The notes under the pieces were generated by a model. The model saw only the letters and a program-made list of their open reading frames with translations, was not told the DNA's origin and made no database searches. A stretch of DNA of 55,088 bases from an archaeon. Lineage in GTDB: Archaea; B1Sed10-29; WALL01; JAGHAM01. Location of the stretch: the NCBI GenBank assembly GCA_021107635.1, contig JAIOSL010000007.1, positions 100,188 through 155,275 on the forward strand. The letters run 5' to 3'. Positions within the stretch are counted from its first letter, which is position 1. The number at the start of each line of letters is the position of its first letter. Positions 25,255 through 33,478 of this stretch are shown piece by piece. The position numbers were made by a program, and so were the translations under genes.

Positions 25255-26009
25255 TGGAAGAATACCCAGAAGAAGGAGATCACGTAATCGTCAAAGTCAA
25301 GAACATAGAAAGGTATGGCGTTTTCGTAGACTTAGTTGAATACAAAAAAGAAGGCTTTGTTCACGTCTCGAAAATTACTTCAGGTTGGGTAAAAAACATT
25401 AGAAGTCACGTCAGCGAAGGCCAGTTGCGTGTTGCATCAGTACTAAAAGTAGACAGAGAAAAACAACTGATTGACCTTTCAATGCGTAAAGTTTCTCCAA
25501 CACAAGAAAAAAGAACAATGGACGATTGGAAACGACAAAAACACGCAATGAAAGTATTCAATCATGCATGCACAACACTAGGAGAAAACTTTGAAGAATC
25601 CAAAAAACTATTACCCCCAATAGAAGAAAAATATGGAGACCTTTATACTGCCCTAGAAACAGCAACCCTAGACGGAACAAATACATTCAAAGACGTACAG
25701 ATTTCAGAAAATTGGAAAAAAGTATTAGTCGAAGAAGCCCAAAAAAGCATTAGCAAACCATCAGTAGAAATACGTGGCACTCTCACACTCCAATTTTATA
25801 CTTCGAACGGCGCAGAAAAAATACGTGAACTAGGAGACACCGTAACAACAGAAAACGTTTCAGTCAAATATATCAGCGCTCCTGACTATCTTCTTACAGT
25901 AACAGCACGCGATTACATCACAGCAGAAAAATTCCTAAGCAAAGCAATGAAACAAATAGAAGAAACAACCAAAAAGAATAAAGGCGAATACAAGTTCAAG
26001 AGGGAATAA
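25254..26009 (+). CDS. Translation initiation factor aIF2 subunit alpha
   Basis: This 251-aa subunit of the factor brings initiator tRNA to the ribosome. An N-terminal S1 domain (YPEEGDHVIVKVKNIERYG, FVHVSKITSGWVKNIRSHV) is followed by a helical domain and a C-terminal alpha-beta domain that binds the gamma subunit. The loop carries no serine clearly matching the eukaryotic eIF2-alpha Ser51 regulatory site in sequence context; S and R residues are nearby (SGWVKNIRSH). It lies in the usual eL42-eS27-aIF2a-nop10 archaeal cluster. Confidence 0.95.
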   Translation: MEEYPEEGDHVIVKVKNIERYGVFVDLVEYKKEGFVHVSKITSGWVKNIRSHVSEGQLRVASVLKVDREKQLIDLSMRKVSPTQEKRTMDDWKRQKHAMKVFNHACTTLGENFEESKKLLPPIEEKYGDLYTALETATLDGTNTFKDVQISENWKKVLVEEAQKSISKPSVEIRGTLTLQFYTSNGAEKIRELGDTVTTENVSVKYISAPDYLLTVTARDYITAEKFLSKAMKQIEETTKKNKGEYKFKRE

Positions 26010-26174
26010 ATGCACAAACTTCGCAAATGTAGTACCTGCAACGCATACACGCTTGAAGAGCAACACTGTGGGAAAGAAACAATTGCCGCACATCCACCTA
26101 AATATTCGCCAAAAGACCCATACGGTAAATATCGTCTTAAAGCGAGGGAAAAACAATGGACGAATTTGAAATAA
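26010..26174 (+). CDS. nop10: H/ACA ribonucleoprotein protein Nop10
   Basis: This 54-aa protein is part of the H/ACA pseudouridylation complex with Cbf5. MHKLRKCSTCNAYTLEEQHCG gives the small zinc-type fold with Cys7, Cys10 and Cys20 (a fourth Cys is not seen), followed by HPPKYSPKDPYGKYR, the conserved tail that packs on Cbf5. The ATG follows the aIF2-alpha stop directly. Its last 19 bases overlap the PAC2 gene in another frame. Confidence 0.92.
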   Translation: MHKLRKCSTCNAYTLEEQHCGKETIAAHPPKYSPKDPYGKYRLKAREKQWTNLK

Positions 26175-26926
26175 CAATAGAAAAAGAAATTAAACTCACT
26201 AAACCACTACTAGTAGAAGGACTTCCAGGACTAGGACTAGTAGGTAAAATTGCAGCAGAGCATCTAGTAGATGAACTACACGCAGACAAAATAGCAACAA
26301 TGCGCTCAACCATATTTCCCCCACAAGTAATGATAACTGAAGACGGAACCGTCGATTTAATGGAAAACCAGTTCTACGCATGGAAAGCAGAAAAAAAAGA
26401 CCAACACGACCTCCTGTTCATAGTAGGCGACCATCAAGGAACAAGTTCAACAAGCCACTACAAACTCAGCGAGAAAATTCTAGACATAGCAGAAATGTAC
26501 AAAACCACACAAATTTATACACTAGGAGGTTATGGCACAGGAAACATGTCCAGAAAACCAAAAGTCTTCGGAGCAGTCACAGACAAAAAAATGATCAAGC
26601 CACTCAAACAAATCGGTGTATCCTTCGAAAAAACCGGTGGAATAGTCGGCGCAGCAGGACTCATGATTGGCCTAGGAAAACTTCGAGGAATGCCCGGCGC
26701 ATGCTTTATGGGAGAAACACACGGACAAATAATTGATCCCCGTTCAGCAAAATCCGTTCTAGAAATACTAACAAAACTTCTCAAAGTCGACATCAACCTA
26801 AACGAACTCGACAAAAAAGCCAAAGAAACAGAAAAAGCCATAGAACGAGCACGCAAACTAGAACAACAAAGAGTGCAAATGGAATCATTCCCACCAGAAC
26901 AAGAAGGACAAAACTACTTCAGGTGA
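26156..26926 (+). CDS. PAC2-family proteasome assembly chaperone-like protein
   Basis: This 256-aa protein belongs to the PAC2/DUF75 family. It has LLVEGLPGLGLVGKIAAEHLV at the start, the LFIVGDHQG strand, YTLGGYGTGNM and GAAGLMIGLGKLRG. Relatives (PbaA, PbaB) bind proteasome subunits or hold assembly intermediates. The C-terminal third is a charged coiled coil (KAKETEKAIERARKLEQQRV). Position after nop10 is conserved in many archaea. No proteasome gene is in the window. Confidence 0.88.
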   Translation: MDEFEITIEKEIKLTKPLLVEGLPGLGLVGKIAAEHLVDELHADKIATMRSTIFPPQVMITEDGTVDLMENQFYAWKAEKKDQHDLLFIVGDHQGTSSTSHYKLSEKILDIAEMYKTTQIYTLGGYGTGNMSRKPKVFGAVTDKKMIKPLKQIGVSFEKTGGIVGAAGLMIGLGKLRGMPGACFMGETHGQIIDPRSAKSVLEILTKLLKVDINLNELDKKAKETEKAIERARKLEQQRVQMESFPPEQEGQNYFR

Positions 26927-26930
26927 TACT

Positions 26931-28151
26931 GTGCTAATAGACCTGCACATACATGGTCCACACTCACGCGGCACATCCAAACAATTAAGCATCACAAACC
27001 TAGAAAAATATGCTCGGATCAAAGGTATTGATTTACTTGGCACAGGCGACTTCACTCACCCAGTATGGTTAGCTCATCTAAGAGAACACCTGGAAGAGCG
27101 TGGCGGTCTGCTCTACACGAAGACAGGTTTCCCTTTCATGCTCTCTACTGAAATCTCAAGCATCTACTCTCAAGACGGAAAGACCCGGAAAATTCATCAG
27201 GTACTGCTTGCTCCGAACTTTGATATCGTCGAACAGATTCGAGAAGCTCTGCTCAAGCACGGAAGACTCGATTATGATGGTCGGCCTATTTTTGGTCTGC
27301 CTGCACCAGAGATTGTCGAGCTTGCAATGGAAGCGAGCAAAGATTGTTTCGTCTTTCCAGCGCACATCTGGACACCATGGTTCAGTCTCTTCGGAAGCAA
27401 CTCTGGCTTTGACAGCATGAAAGATTGCTACCAGGACATGCTCAAGCATGTGCATGCTATTGAAACAGGCATGTCCAGCGACCCAGCAATGAACTGGAGA
27501 CTCTCACAACTAGACGACAAAGCAATCCTTTCATTCTCTGACGCACACTCTCACTGGCCTTGGAGAATAGGCAGAGAAGCAACATCCATCAACACAAAAC
27601 CCTCTTATACCTCTATCATTCAAGCATTCAAATACAAAAACATTGAATATACTGTAGAAACAAATCCATCATACGGAAAATACCATTTTGACGGCCACCG
27701 CAACTGTGGAATAAGTTTTTCACCCAGAGAAGCGCTTGCACACAACAACACATGCCCTGTCTGCAAACGTCCTTTAACCATTGGCGTAATGCATCGAGTA
27801 GAAGTATTAGCAGACAGAGAAGAAGAATACCAACCAAAGAACGCAACACCATTCAAAACACTTATTCCACTCTCAGAGATCATTTCAGCAGTCACAGGCA
27901 AAGGCATTGCCACAGCTTTTGTTTGGAAAGAATATAACGAATTGGTTCAAGGCTCAAGCGAACTACAAGTAATGCTAAAAATGAATGAACTAGAACTCAG
28001 AAAACGCTCTCGACCAGCAATCGCAGAAGCAATCCTAAAAAACAGAGAAGGAAAGATCCAAATTGAACCCGGCTTTGACGGAGTTTATGGCAAACCAATC
28101 ATAGAAACAAAAATAATCAAAAAAGGACAGAAAACACTAAGCGACTTCTAA
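26931..28151 (+). CDS. Endonuclease Q (PHP-domain DNA repair nuclease)
   Basis: This 406-aa protein matches archaeal EndoQ, which cuts 5' of deaminated bases (uracil, hypoxanthine) and abasic sites. The PHP metal motif is DLHIHGPHSRG (Asp4, His6, His8), with further ligands in GTGDFTHP, FPAHIWTPWFS and SFSDAHSHWP. A zinc-finger-like block has Cys259, Cys275 and Cys278. The last residues QKTLSDF fit a PCNA-interaction (PIP) motif, as expected for EndoQ. Start is GTG. The 3' end overlaps hisS by 15 bases. Confidence 0.88.
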   Translation: MLIDLHIHGPHSRGTSKQLSITNLEKYARIKGIDLLGTGDFTHPVWLAHLREHLEERGGLLYTKTGFPFMLSTEISSIYSQDGKTRKIHQVLLAPNFDIVEQIREALLKHGRLDYDGRPIFGLPAPEIVELAMEASKDCFVFPAHIWTPWFSLFGSNSGFDSMKDCYQDMLKHVHAIETGMSSDPAMNWRLSQLDDKAILSFSDAHSHWPWRIGREATSINTKPSYTSIIQAFKYKNIEYTVETNPSYGKYHFDGHRNCGISFSPREALAHNNTCPVCKRPLTIGVMHRVEVLADREEEYQPKNATPFKTLIPLSEIISAVTGKGIATAFVWKEYNELVQGSSELQVMLKMNELELRKRSRPAIAEAILKNREGKIQIEPGFDGVYGKPIIETKIIKKGQKTLSDF

Positions 28152-29414
28152 TTTTTTAGCAAGCTTTTCCAGCTTAACCTGTTCTTCTTTACCAGTTTCC
28201 ATATCCCTAAGCGTTACCTCACCCTTCTCCAAGTCTTTCGGACCAACAACAACCACTTTGCTCGCGCCAACAGAATCAGCATACGCAAACTGTTTACCTA
28301 GCTTACGATCCATCAAATCAATCTCCACTATCAAGCCATCAGCTCTGAGCTTCTGTACTATCTCTAAAGCCTTACTTCTAGCATCACTATTCACAGGAGC
28401 AACGTAGATTAACCCTCTGCACGTCTTTGAAAACATATTTTGTTCTTCCATTAACTGGATAATTCTCTCAATTCCAATAGAAATGCCAACCGCAGGCAAT
28501 GCCGGACCACCATAATTTTTAACTAACTGATCATAACGTCCTCCACCAGAAACACTTAGTTTGCCTCCGCTCACAGCAATCTCAAACACATTACCCGTAT
28601 AATAATCCAATCCGCGCGCCAGACTTGCTTGAAACTCTACTTTATCCTTGAAACCAAGCAAAGCCATGTACTCCAAGAAGCTTTTTACTTCTTCAACCCC
28701 TTCCTTTCCCGTGTCTTTGACCTTTGATTCAATCTTTGAGAGCGACTCCTCACTAATCAGCTTAAGCAACGTCTTTGCAGACTTATCATAAATACCTTTA
28801 CTTTCCAGTTCTTCAGCAATACCCTCTTTGCCAATCTTATCCATTTTGTCAATACTTCTGAAAACACTGGATACGTCCTCATTCTTTATTCCACAGCTTA
28901 ACGCAAGACCCTCAAGCAATTTACGATTGTTAACAAAAACCTTGTAATCCTTAAAACCCAGCGCGTCCAGTGTTTCACAAACAACAGCTACACACTCAGC
29001 ATCAGCAAGCACACTCTTACTTCCAAAAACATCAACGTCCGCCTGCCAAAACTCTCTATATCTGCCTGCTCCTGGCCGGTCATAACGCCAGACCCTGCCA
29101 ACCATAAAACGCTTGAACGGCTTTGGTAAATCAGGTTTGCCAGCCACCACACGTGCAGTCGGCACAGTCAAATCAAAACGCAATCCCAGTTCGCGCCCGC
29201 CCTGATCTTTGAAACAGTAAACTTCCTTCTTTATCTCCTCTCCTCCCCCACCTTTAGACGAAAGCAGCTTCATCGATTCAACAGCAGGAGTCCCCATCTC
29301 CCGAAAACCATACTTTTGAAATACTGTTTTCACTACAGAAATTACGTACGTCCTTTTCTCCATTTCCTCTGGGAGAAAGTCGCGCATTCCTCTGACTGTC
29401 TGATAGTCACTCAT
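28137..29414 (-). CDS. hisS: Histidine-tRNA ligase
   Basis: This 425-aa class II synthetase charges tRNA-His. Motif 2 is MVGRVWRYDRPGAGRYREFWQ-like, the HisA signature ARGLDYYTGNVFE is intact, and motif 3 is in PAVGISIGIERI. A C-terminal anticodon-binding domain ends the protein. I chose the ATG at 29414 (MSDYQTVRGMRDFLP), which lies about 25 bases after AATAAAAAG on the minus strand and so looks leaderless; the frame is open 15 codons further upstream. Confidence 0.94.
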   Translation of the reverse strand: MSDYQTVRGMRDFLPEEMEKRTYVISVVKTVFQKYGFREMGTPAVESMKLLSSKGGGGEEIKKEVYCFKDQGGRELGLRFDLTVPTARVVAGKPDLPKPFKRFMVGRVWRYDRPGAGRYREFWQADVDVFGSKSVLADAECVAVVCETLDALGFKDYKVFVNNRKLLEGLALSCGIKNEDVSSVFRSIDKMDKIGKEGIAEELESKGIYDKSAKTLLKLISEESLSKIESKVKDTGKEGVEEVKSFLEYMALLGFKDKVEFQASLARGLDYYTGNVFEIAVSGGKLSVSGGGRYDQLVKNYGGPALPAVGISIGIERIIQLMEEQNMFSKTCRGLIYVAPVNSDARSKALEIVQKLRADGLIVEIDLMDRKLGKQFAYADSVGASKVVVVGPKDLEKGEVTLRDMETGKEEQVKLEKLAKKLEVA

Positions 29415-29467
29415 AGCATAATTTTTGACAAGCCTGCTTTTTATTCCTTGCATGCGCAAGCTTAAAC

Positions 29468-30466
29468 ATGAAAGAAGCTTTACTCTGGGAACCGCACGAC
29501 AATGTAATCCACTGTAAACTATGCAGGCATGGTTGCATGATAAGCGAAGGCAAGCGCGGACTCTGTAGGGTCAGGGAAAACCATGATGGCAAGCTTTACG
29601 CGCTCACCTATGGCAAGCCTTGTTCTGCTAATCCAGATCCAGTAGAAAAAAAACCTTTATTTCATTTTTTGCCAGGCAGCCAAACCTTTTCAATAGCCAC
29701 TCCCGGCTGCAACTTTAGATGCTTACACTGTCAAAACTCTTCGATTTCTCAAGTAGGACCCGAGCAAGTTCCAGCAATAGCTTTGCCACCAGAAAGCGTT
29801 ATAGACCAAGCCAAGCGCACTCACTGCGAAAGCATCGCATACACTTATACCGAACCCACTGTTTTCTTTGAATACGCAAAAGACATTAGCGAGCTCGCGC
29901 ACAAACAATGCCTGAAGAACATTTTTGTCAGCAATGGCTATATGTCCCCTGAAATGATAAAATCTTATGGCACGCTGGACGCAGCTAACATTGACATCAA
30001 AGGCAATGAACGCTTCTACAAAGAAGTTTGTGGCGCAAAACTAGAAGGCGTCCTAGACTCAATAAAACGCTTACATAAACAGAATGTACACCTAGAACTA
30101 ACCAACCTGCTCATACCCAGCTACAACGATGACACTGACTCAATAAAACAAATCGTCGAGTTTATAGCAAGTCTTGACACAAGCATACCCTTGCATTTCT
30201 CAGCATTTTATCCAGCCTACAAACTCCTAGACGCAAAACCAACTCCACGCAACACACTAGTAAAAGCCAGAGAAAACGCGCTTGAGAACGGGCTCAAATA
30301 TGTATATTGTGGCAATACATACGCAGGAGACCCATACGAAAACACCTACTGCCCTAACTGTAAAGAACTTCTAATAGAACGCCACGGCTATAACATAATA
30401 AAAAACACTCTTTCTGATGCCAAATGTCCAAACTGCAGAACAAGCATTAACGTGCATCTAGACTAG
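29468..30466 (+). CDS. amrS: AmmeMemoRadiSam-system radical SAM enzyme AmrS
   Basis: This 332-aa radical SAM protein of the AmrS/PflA-like family has cluster cysteines in TPGCNFRCLHCQN (Cys81, Cys85, Cys88). The N-terminal cysteine block (HCKLCRHGCMISEGKRGLC) and C-terminal CPNC-type pairs (CPNCKELLI, CPNCRTS) are characteristic. YTYTEPTVFFEYAKDI is a family hallmark. It normally associates with an AMMECR1 and a Memo protein, neither of which is in this window. The chemical reaction is not established. It diverges from hisS across about 50 bases. Confidence 0.88.
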   Translation: MKEALLWEPHDNVIHCKLCRHGCMISEGKRGLCRVRENHDGKLYALTYGKPCSANPDPVEKKPLFHFLPGSQTFSIATPGCNFRCLHCQNSSISQVGPEQVPAIALPPESVIDQAKRTHCESIAYTYTEPTVFFEYAKDISELAHKQCLKNIFVSNGYMSPEMIKSYGTLDAANIDIKGNERFYKEVCGAKLEGVLDSIKRLHKQNVHLELTNLLIPSYNDDTDSIKQIVEFIASLDTSIPLHFSAFYPAYKLLDAKPTPRNTLVKARENALENGLKYVYCGNTYAGDPYENTYCPNCKELLIERHGYNIIKNTLSDAKCPNCRTSINVHLD

Positions 30467-30479
30467 CTCTTAAGCTAGT
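30462..30479 (+). terminator. Hairpin over the amrS stop codon
   Basis: ACTAGC and GCTAGT form a perfect six-base stem with a six-base loop. It includes the amrS TAG stop and is followed by a weakly T-rich tract. Possible 3'-end processing or termination signal. Confidence 0.4.
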
Positions 30480-30503
30480 TACTATCTTCCAGTGGTGTCA
30501 AAC

Positions 30504-30520
30504 CTATAAGGTTTATATTC
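30504..30520 (+). promoter_or_regulatory. TATA elements before the 165-aa secreted protein
   Basis: CTATAAGG and GTTTATATTC lie next to each other about 165 bases upstream of the secreted protein. Transcription from here would give a leader of about 140 bases, long for this window, which holds the small reading frame at 30571. Confidence 0.4.
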
Positions 30521-30570
30521 TATCTCTGCCAAAATGTTACCACGGCCCAGTAGTTTGGTGGGGGGTTAGC

Positions 30571-30657
30571 TTGAAAGACTTTAGGACTACCTCATGCGAT
30601 AGGAATTCTTCTAGAACAACATCAAGCAAAACTCTTTCTAACTCATATGGGTTTTAA
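30571..30657 (+). CDS. Possible 28-aa leader peptide with strong ribosome site
   Basis: A TTG start at 30571 follows GGTGGGGGG (30557-30565) by five bases, one of the best Shine-Dalgarno matches in the window. The 28 codons encode a Ser/Thr-rich peptide (LKDFRTTSCDRNSSRTTSSK, then TLSNSYGF) with no membrane segment. It ends 25 bases before the secreted protein. It could be a real microprotein, a leader peptide, or a chance frame inside a regulatory RNA leader. Nothing recognisable. Confidence 0.35.
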   Translation: MKDFRTTSCDRNSSRTTSSKTLSNSYGF

Positions 30658-30682
30658 ACGCGTTAAATAAAAGGTGAAAAAA

Positions 30683-31180
30683 ATGAATAAAAAACTAGCA
30701 ATGTTACCAGCATTAATCCTGCTGGCTGGAATGGCAATGGCTGCACCTGGATTCCAAGCACACAAAGATGTTTGGGTTACAGGAGACTGGGCATGGGATG
30801 GAGCATCTTGGCAAAACGGAAACTACCTAACCGCATCCTACAACTATGATGTAGTAAGTCCAAAAGCAACAAGCGCATACTACATTGAAACAGAAAAATC
30901 TGTTGGAACACCCTGGAAATACGGATTGAAGATGTCAACTGGAGCAAATGCACCAGGAAGAACTCATAGCGTCATGCACGTAACAACCGTAAACGATCCA
31001 GAGACCACACCAGCAACAGGCGGATATACTCAATACAAGTTCGCATCAAACAGCTTTGGTGACTTTACCAACTCACACCTATCAGTAAGCGGAGAAGGAT
31101 GGGCACACGTAGACACAACAACCGTCTTCGACAGTGGATTTACCCAAAACAACTTTGTGAACATCAACCACGGATGGTAA
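30683..31180 (+). CDS. Secreted protein of unknown function, 165 aa
   Basis: A clear Sec signal peptide (MNKKLAMLPALILLAGMAMA, cleaved near AMA-APG) is followed by about 144 residues rich in Tyr, Trp, Thr, Ser, Gly and Asn with few charges. Segments are TGDWAWDGASWQNGNYLTAS, YYIETEKS and the terminal FVNINHGW. The composition suggests an all-beta extracellular domain. There is no membrane anchor after the signal. No family recognised. The ATG at 30683 has a GGTG site seven bases upstream. Preferred A/C-ending codons like those of the S-layer gene suggest good expression. Confidence 0.75.
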   Translation: MNKKLAMLPALILLAGMAMAAPGFQAHKDVWVTGDWAWDGASWQNGNYLTASYNYDVVSPKATSAYYIETEKSVGTPWKYGLKMSTGANAPGRTHSVMHVTTVNDPETTPATGGYTQYKFASNSFGDFTNSHLSVSGEGWAHVDTTTVFDSGFTQNNFVNINHGW

Positions 31181-31252
31181 AACCAATGAAATACCTGGGA
31201 GAATTAATGGGCAGTGAACCCCCATCTCCCAAAAAGGTTAAAAAGAAGTAAA

Positions 31253-31267
31253 TGCAAAATATTTGCA
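31253..31267. promoter_or_regulatory. Palindrome upstream of the coiled-coil membrane protein gene
   Basis: TGCAAA-ATA-TTTGCA is a perfect palindrome with six-base arms, 42 bases before the next ATG. It could be an operator or a short 3' hairpin of the preceding message. Confidence 0.3.
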
Positions 31268-31308
31268 CTTTAGGTAATACAAAACTGTTTTAATATGGTG
31301 GGATTAAA

Positions 31309-32301
31309 ATGAAAAAAATCACTTTAATTATGTCTTTGCTTGGGTTAGTGCTGCTTTTTTCCTTCTGTCTGGCTGACACGAGCATACAAATGTCTGTGGA
31401 CACTACCGGAGATGTTATGTCCTATCAAGAGATTAATTCTAATGGTACTGTACTTCACGGTCAATTGATTAATTCTAATGGTGATGTTGGTTCATACCAT
31501 GAGATTGATGCAGACGGTGACGTTGAAGTATGGATTGATGGAGTCAATTGGACTAACGTACCTGAACACATAACTGAAAACGAAGACTCTTGGAATAGAG
31601 ACCCTGGAATAACTAGAAAACATGTATCTGGAATGATGCGCGAGTGTTACGAATTCAGATTTGAAGGTAAGAGAGCATCATCAACAACACAGGAATTTTG
31701 TTTTTACTTAGAATTGTATGTTGCAGGTTTGTATGGTTCTCACATGTATCCTGAATTGCACTCAGAAATAGAAGCAGTAGCAGCAGAAACAGAAGAAAAC
31801 CTAACGGGCATGAAAGAAGAGCTTGATGAAGGCATGGATGAACTGGAAGAAAAAACAGAAGAACTTGATTTCAAGAGCAGTTCTAGTCACAAAGACTCAG
31901 TCAAATGGATGAGAGAAAACAAAGAATCACTGCAAGCAATGGCAACAGACCTCAAACAAGAAATGAACGAAAGCCGTGCATCCGTAGAAAACATCAGAGA
32001 AGATTTAGACGAAGTTAACTCAACACTCTCTGAAGAAGGTCTTCAAATGCGCGGAGGTACTGTGGGTCTTGTTGCAGGAGCAGACAAGATTGTGCTTGGA
32101 GGATTAACTGTTTTAGCATTACTCCTAGCTTACTTTTCTTACCTAAGCACTAGGACATATTCTACAGCAATCTCAGGCATCAAACGCAAAGCAGCAGTTC
32201 TTACAGAATCTTCAGAAGATGGAGAGATTGGATTCAAAGTCTTATCTGCTTTAATGGTAATAGCAATACTTGCCTTTCTCATTGCTGGGTTAATAATCTA
32301 A
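31309..32301 (+). CDS. Exported coiled-coil membrane protein
   Basis: This 330-aa protein has an N-terminal signal (MKKITLIMSLLGLVLLFSFCLA), then a beta-rich Asn/Asp/Gly region with repeated phrases (SNGTVLHGQLI, SNGDVGSYHEI, ADGDVEVWIDG). A long acidic coiled coil follows at about residues 150-250. Two C-terminal membrane helices (KIVLGGLTVLALLLAYFSY and a final FKVLSALMVIAILAFLIAGL stretch) close it. It looks like a stalk-like surface protein anchored at its C-terminus. Many N-x-T/S sites could be glycosylated. No family recognised. GGTGGG precedes the ATG. Confidence 0.7.
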   Translation: MKKITLIMSLLGLVLLFSFCLADTSIQMSVDTTGDVMSYQEINSNGTVLHGQLINSNGDVGSYHEIDADGDVEVWIDGVNWTNVPEHITENEDSWNRDPGITRKHVSGMMRECYEFRFEGKRASSTTQEFCFYLELYVAGLYGSHMYPELHSEIEAVAAETEENLTGMKEELDEGMDELEEKTEELDFKSSSSHKDSVKWMRENKESLQAMATDLKQEMNESRASVENIREDLDEVNSTLSEEGLQMRGGTVGLVAGADKIVLGGLTVLALLLAYFSYLSTRTYSTAISGIKRKAAVLTESSEDGEIGFKVLSALMVIAILAFLIAGLII

Positions 32302-32615
32302 CTTATTCCAAACAAAGTAAGAATAAGTACTATTACCAGACCAGGAAGTCCTGCAACCAAAGAAATGACTATGTTAAGTAAACTCATTTCAATATTCACA
32401 TCAAAAAAATGAGGTATCACAAAATGCAAGACGATCAAACCCACCCCGCCAATAACAGCATTAGCAATAAGATTCTTCAAAACCTTATATACAATATATA
32501 CTGCTACAACAAGCAGGACCAAACCGATGACTAGTGTTATGATTCCAGTGGTTGAAGTAATGTCTATTGGAGGAACACTAATGTTTGGAGTTGGTAGCAG
32601 GGACTCGTTTGACAT
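32298..32615 (-). CDS. BofA-like membrane protein
   Basis: This 105-aa protein has three hydrophobic segments. The pattern VYKVLKNLIANAVIGGVGLI, then LNIVISLVAGLPGLVIVLIL with the N-x-V and G-x-P-G-L core, matches the BofA family, known in Bacillus as an inhibitor of the SpoIVFB membrane protease. Archaea carry homologues of unknown role and do not sporulate; control of a membrane-embedded protease is only a guess. Its stop interlocks with that of the coiled-coil protein through CTAA. Confidence 0.7.
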   Translation of the reverse strand: MSNESLLPTPNISVPPIDITSTTGIITLVIGLVLLVVAVYIVYKVLKNLIANAVIGGVGLIVLHFVIPHFFDVNIEMSLLNIVISLVAGLPGLVIVLILTLFGIS

Positions 32616-32655
32616 ACTATGTATTATAAGAACATATTATAAAAGCGTGGGGGTA

Positions 32656-32665
32656 GACTTAAATA
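32656..32665 (+). promoter_or_regulatory. TATA box of HTH gene
   Basis: GACTTAAATA lies about 27-30 bases before the ATG at 32690 with no ribosome site, a leaderless arrangement. Confidence 0.45.
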
Positions 32666-32689
32666 GCCCCTAATTCCAAAAACAACGCC

Positions 32690-33289
32690 ATGCAGTATAC
32701 TGATGAAGAAGCAAAAATCTCATCTGCTCTAGTCAAAGAATCCAAGAAACTTAGTGCGCTCTGTGCAGAACTCAACATGAAAGAAGAGCAAGTAAAGAAA
32801 GCATTGGACACACTCAAAGAAAAAGGACTAGTAAGAGAACGAGAAGGGGTATACTTTCTTCACGGTAACGTGAGAAGCGGAATCCTAGGGAAAGAAGAAA
32901 CACCCGATTGGCCGTTCAAAGTGCATGCCATAATCGAAGGACAAAGCAAAGACAAACAAGTACTAGAAAAAGCAAACAATGTCCTGATAATAAACCTAAA
33001 GAAAGAAAAAATGATAAAAGCATGTGACTTCGTAGAAGAAGACATACTCAAAGAAGGGCGCCTTTACTACGTCATGTTTGAATGTGATGTCTACGCAAAA
33101 CACTTTGAAGATCTAGTTTATTTTGTAATCAAGTATGGTCCAGCATCAATAGAGTTTGAAGACCCCGGTAAATTCACCATGAACCGGAATGAAGCACAAG
33201 GAATCCTAATGGACATATCCACAACACTGCACAGCTACATGCAAACAATCCATCAATTACGCCAAGACCAAGAAATAATCATCAAATGA
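32690..33289 (+). CDS. Winged-helix DNA-binding protein of unknown role
   Basis: This 199-aa protein starts with a winged helix at about residues 4-60 (KISSALVKESKKLSALCAEL, QVKKALDTLKEKGLVREREG). It continues into an alpha/beta domain with FKVHAIIEGQSKDKQ, RLYYVMFECDVYAKHFEDLV and IKYGPASIEFEDPGKF, which I do not recognise. Its location immediately upstream of the S-layer gene, on the same strand, makes a regulator of surface-layer expression a possible role. Confidence 0.7.
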   Translation: MQYTDEEAKISSALVKESKKLSALCAELNMKEEQVKKALDTLKEKGLVREREGVYFLHGNVRSGILGKEETPDWPFKVHAIIEGQSKDKQVLEKANNVLIINLKKEKMIKACDFVEEDILKEGRLYYVMFECDVYAKHFEDLVYFVIKYGPASIEFEDPGKFTMNRNEAQGILMDISTTLHSYMQTIHQLRQDQEIIIK

Positions 33290-33326
33290 TGAAGCCCCCA
33301 AAATCCTCATACCTTTTCATACAAAT

Positions 33327-33478
33327 CTTTATAAAGGGCTTCGATTACAAGACTTGAGTCTTAGGTAAAAAATCGTTAAACATCGTAAATACCGAAAACT
33401 TTATAAATCATTTAATCATTTATGTTCATGCGGCCTGAAGTAGAGATATTTAGGTTGCGTGTAAATCTTTTTAAAGAT
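33327..33478 (+). promoter_or_regulatory. Multi-element promoter and leader of S-layer gene
   Basis: The 216 bases before the S-layer gene hold three TATA-like elements: the palindrome CTTTATAAAG (33327-33336), CTTTATAAATC (33399-33409), and ATCTTT-TT-AAAGAT (33465-33478), which could also fold as a hairpin. A GAGGTGA ribosome site follows. Use of the middle element would give a leader of about 75 bases. Confidence 0.5.

Noticed and set aside
30534-30569. ATG-started 11-codon frame before the 28-codon frame
   Set aside because: No ribosome site and very short. The following TTG frame has the better signal.
30540-30660. Possible tRNA-like fold in the leader (GTAGTTTGGTGGGG resembles a D arm)
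   Set aside because: No T-loop GTTCGAAT equivalent, no matching seven-base acceptor stem and no plausible anticodon stem.
31186-31251. Calling the 21-codon frame after the secreted protein as a gene
   Set aside because: No ribosome site and possible RNA folding explain it equally well, so it is left as an observation only.
33284-33330. Box C-like TGATGA at the end of the HTH gene, suggesting a C/D sRNA
   Set aside because: No properly spaced D box (CTGA) or second C'/D' pair could be found.
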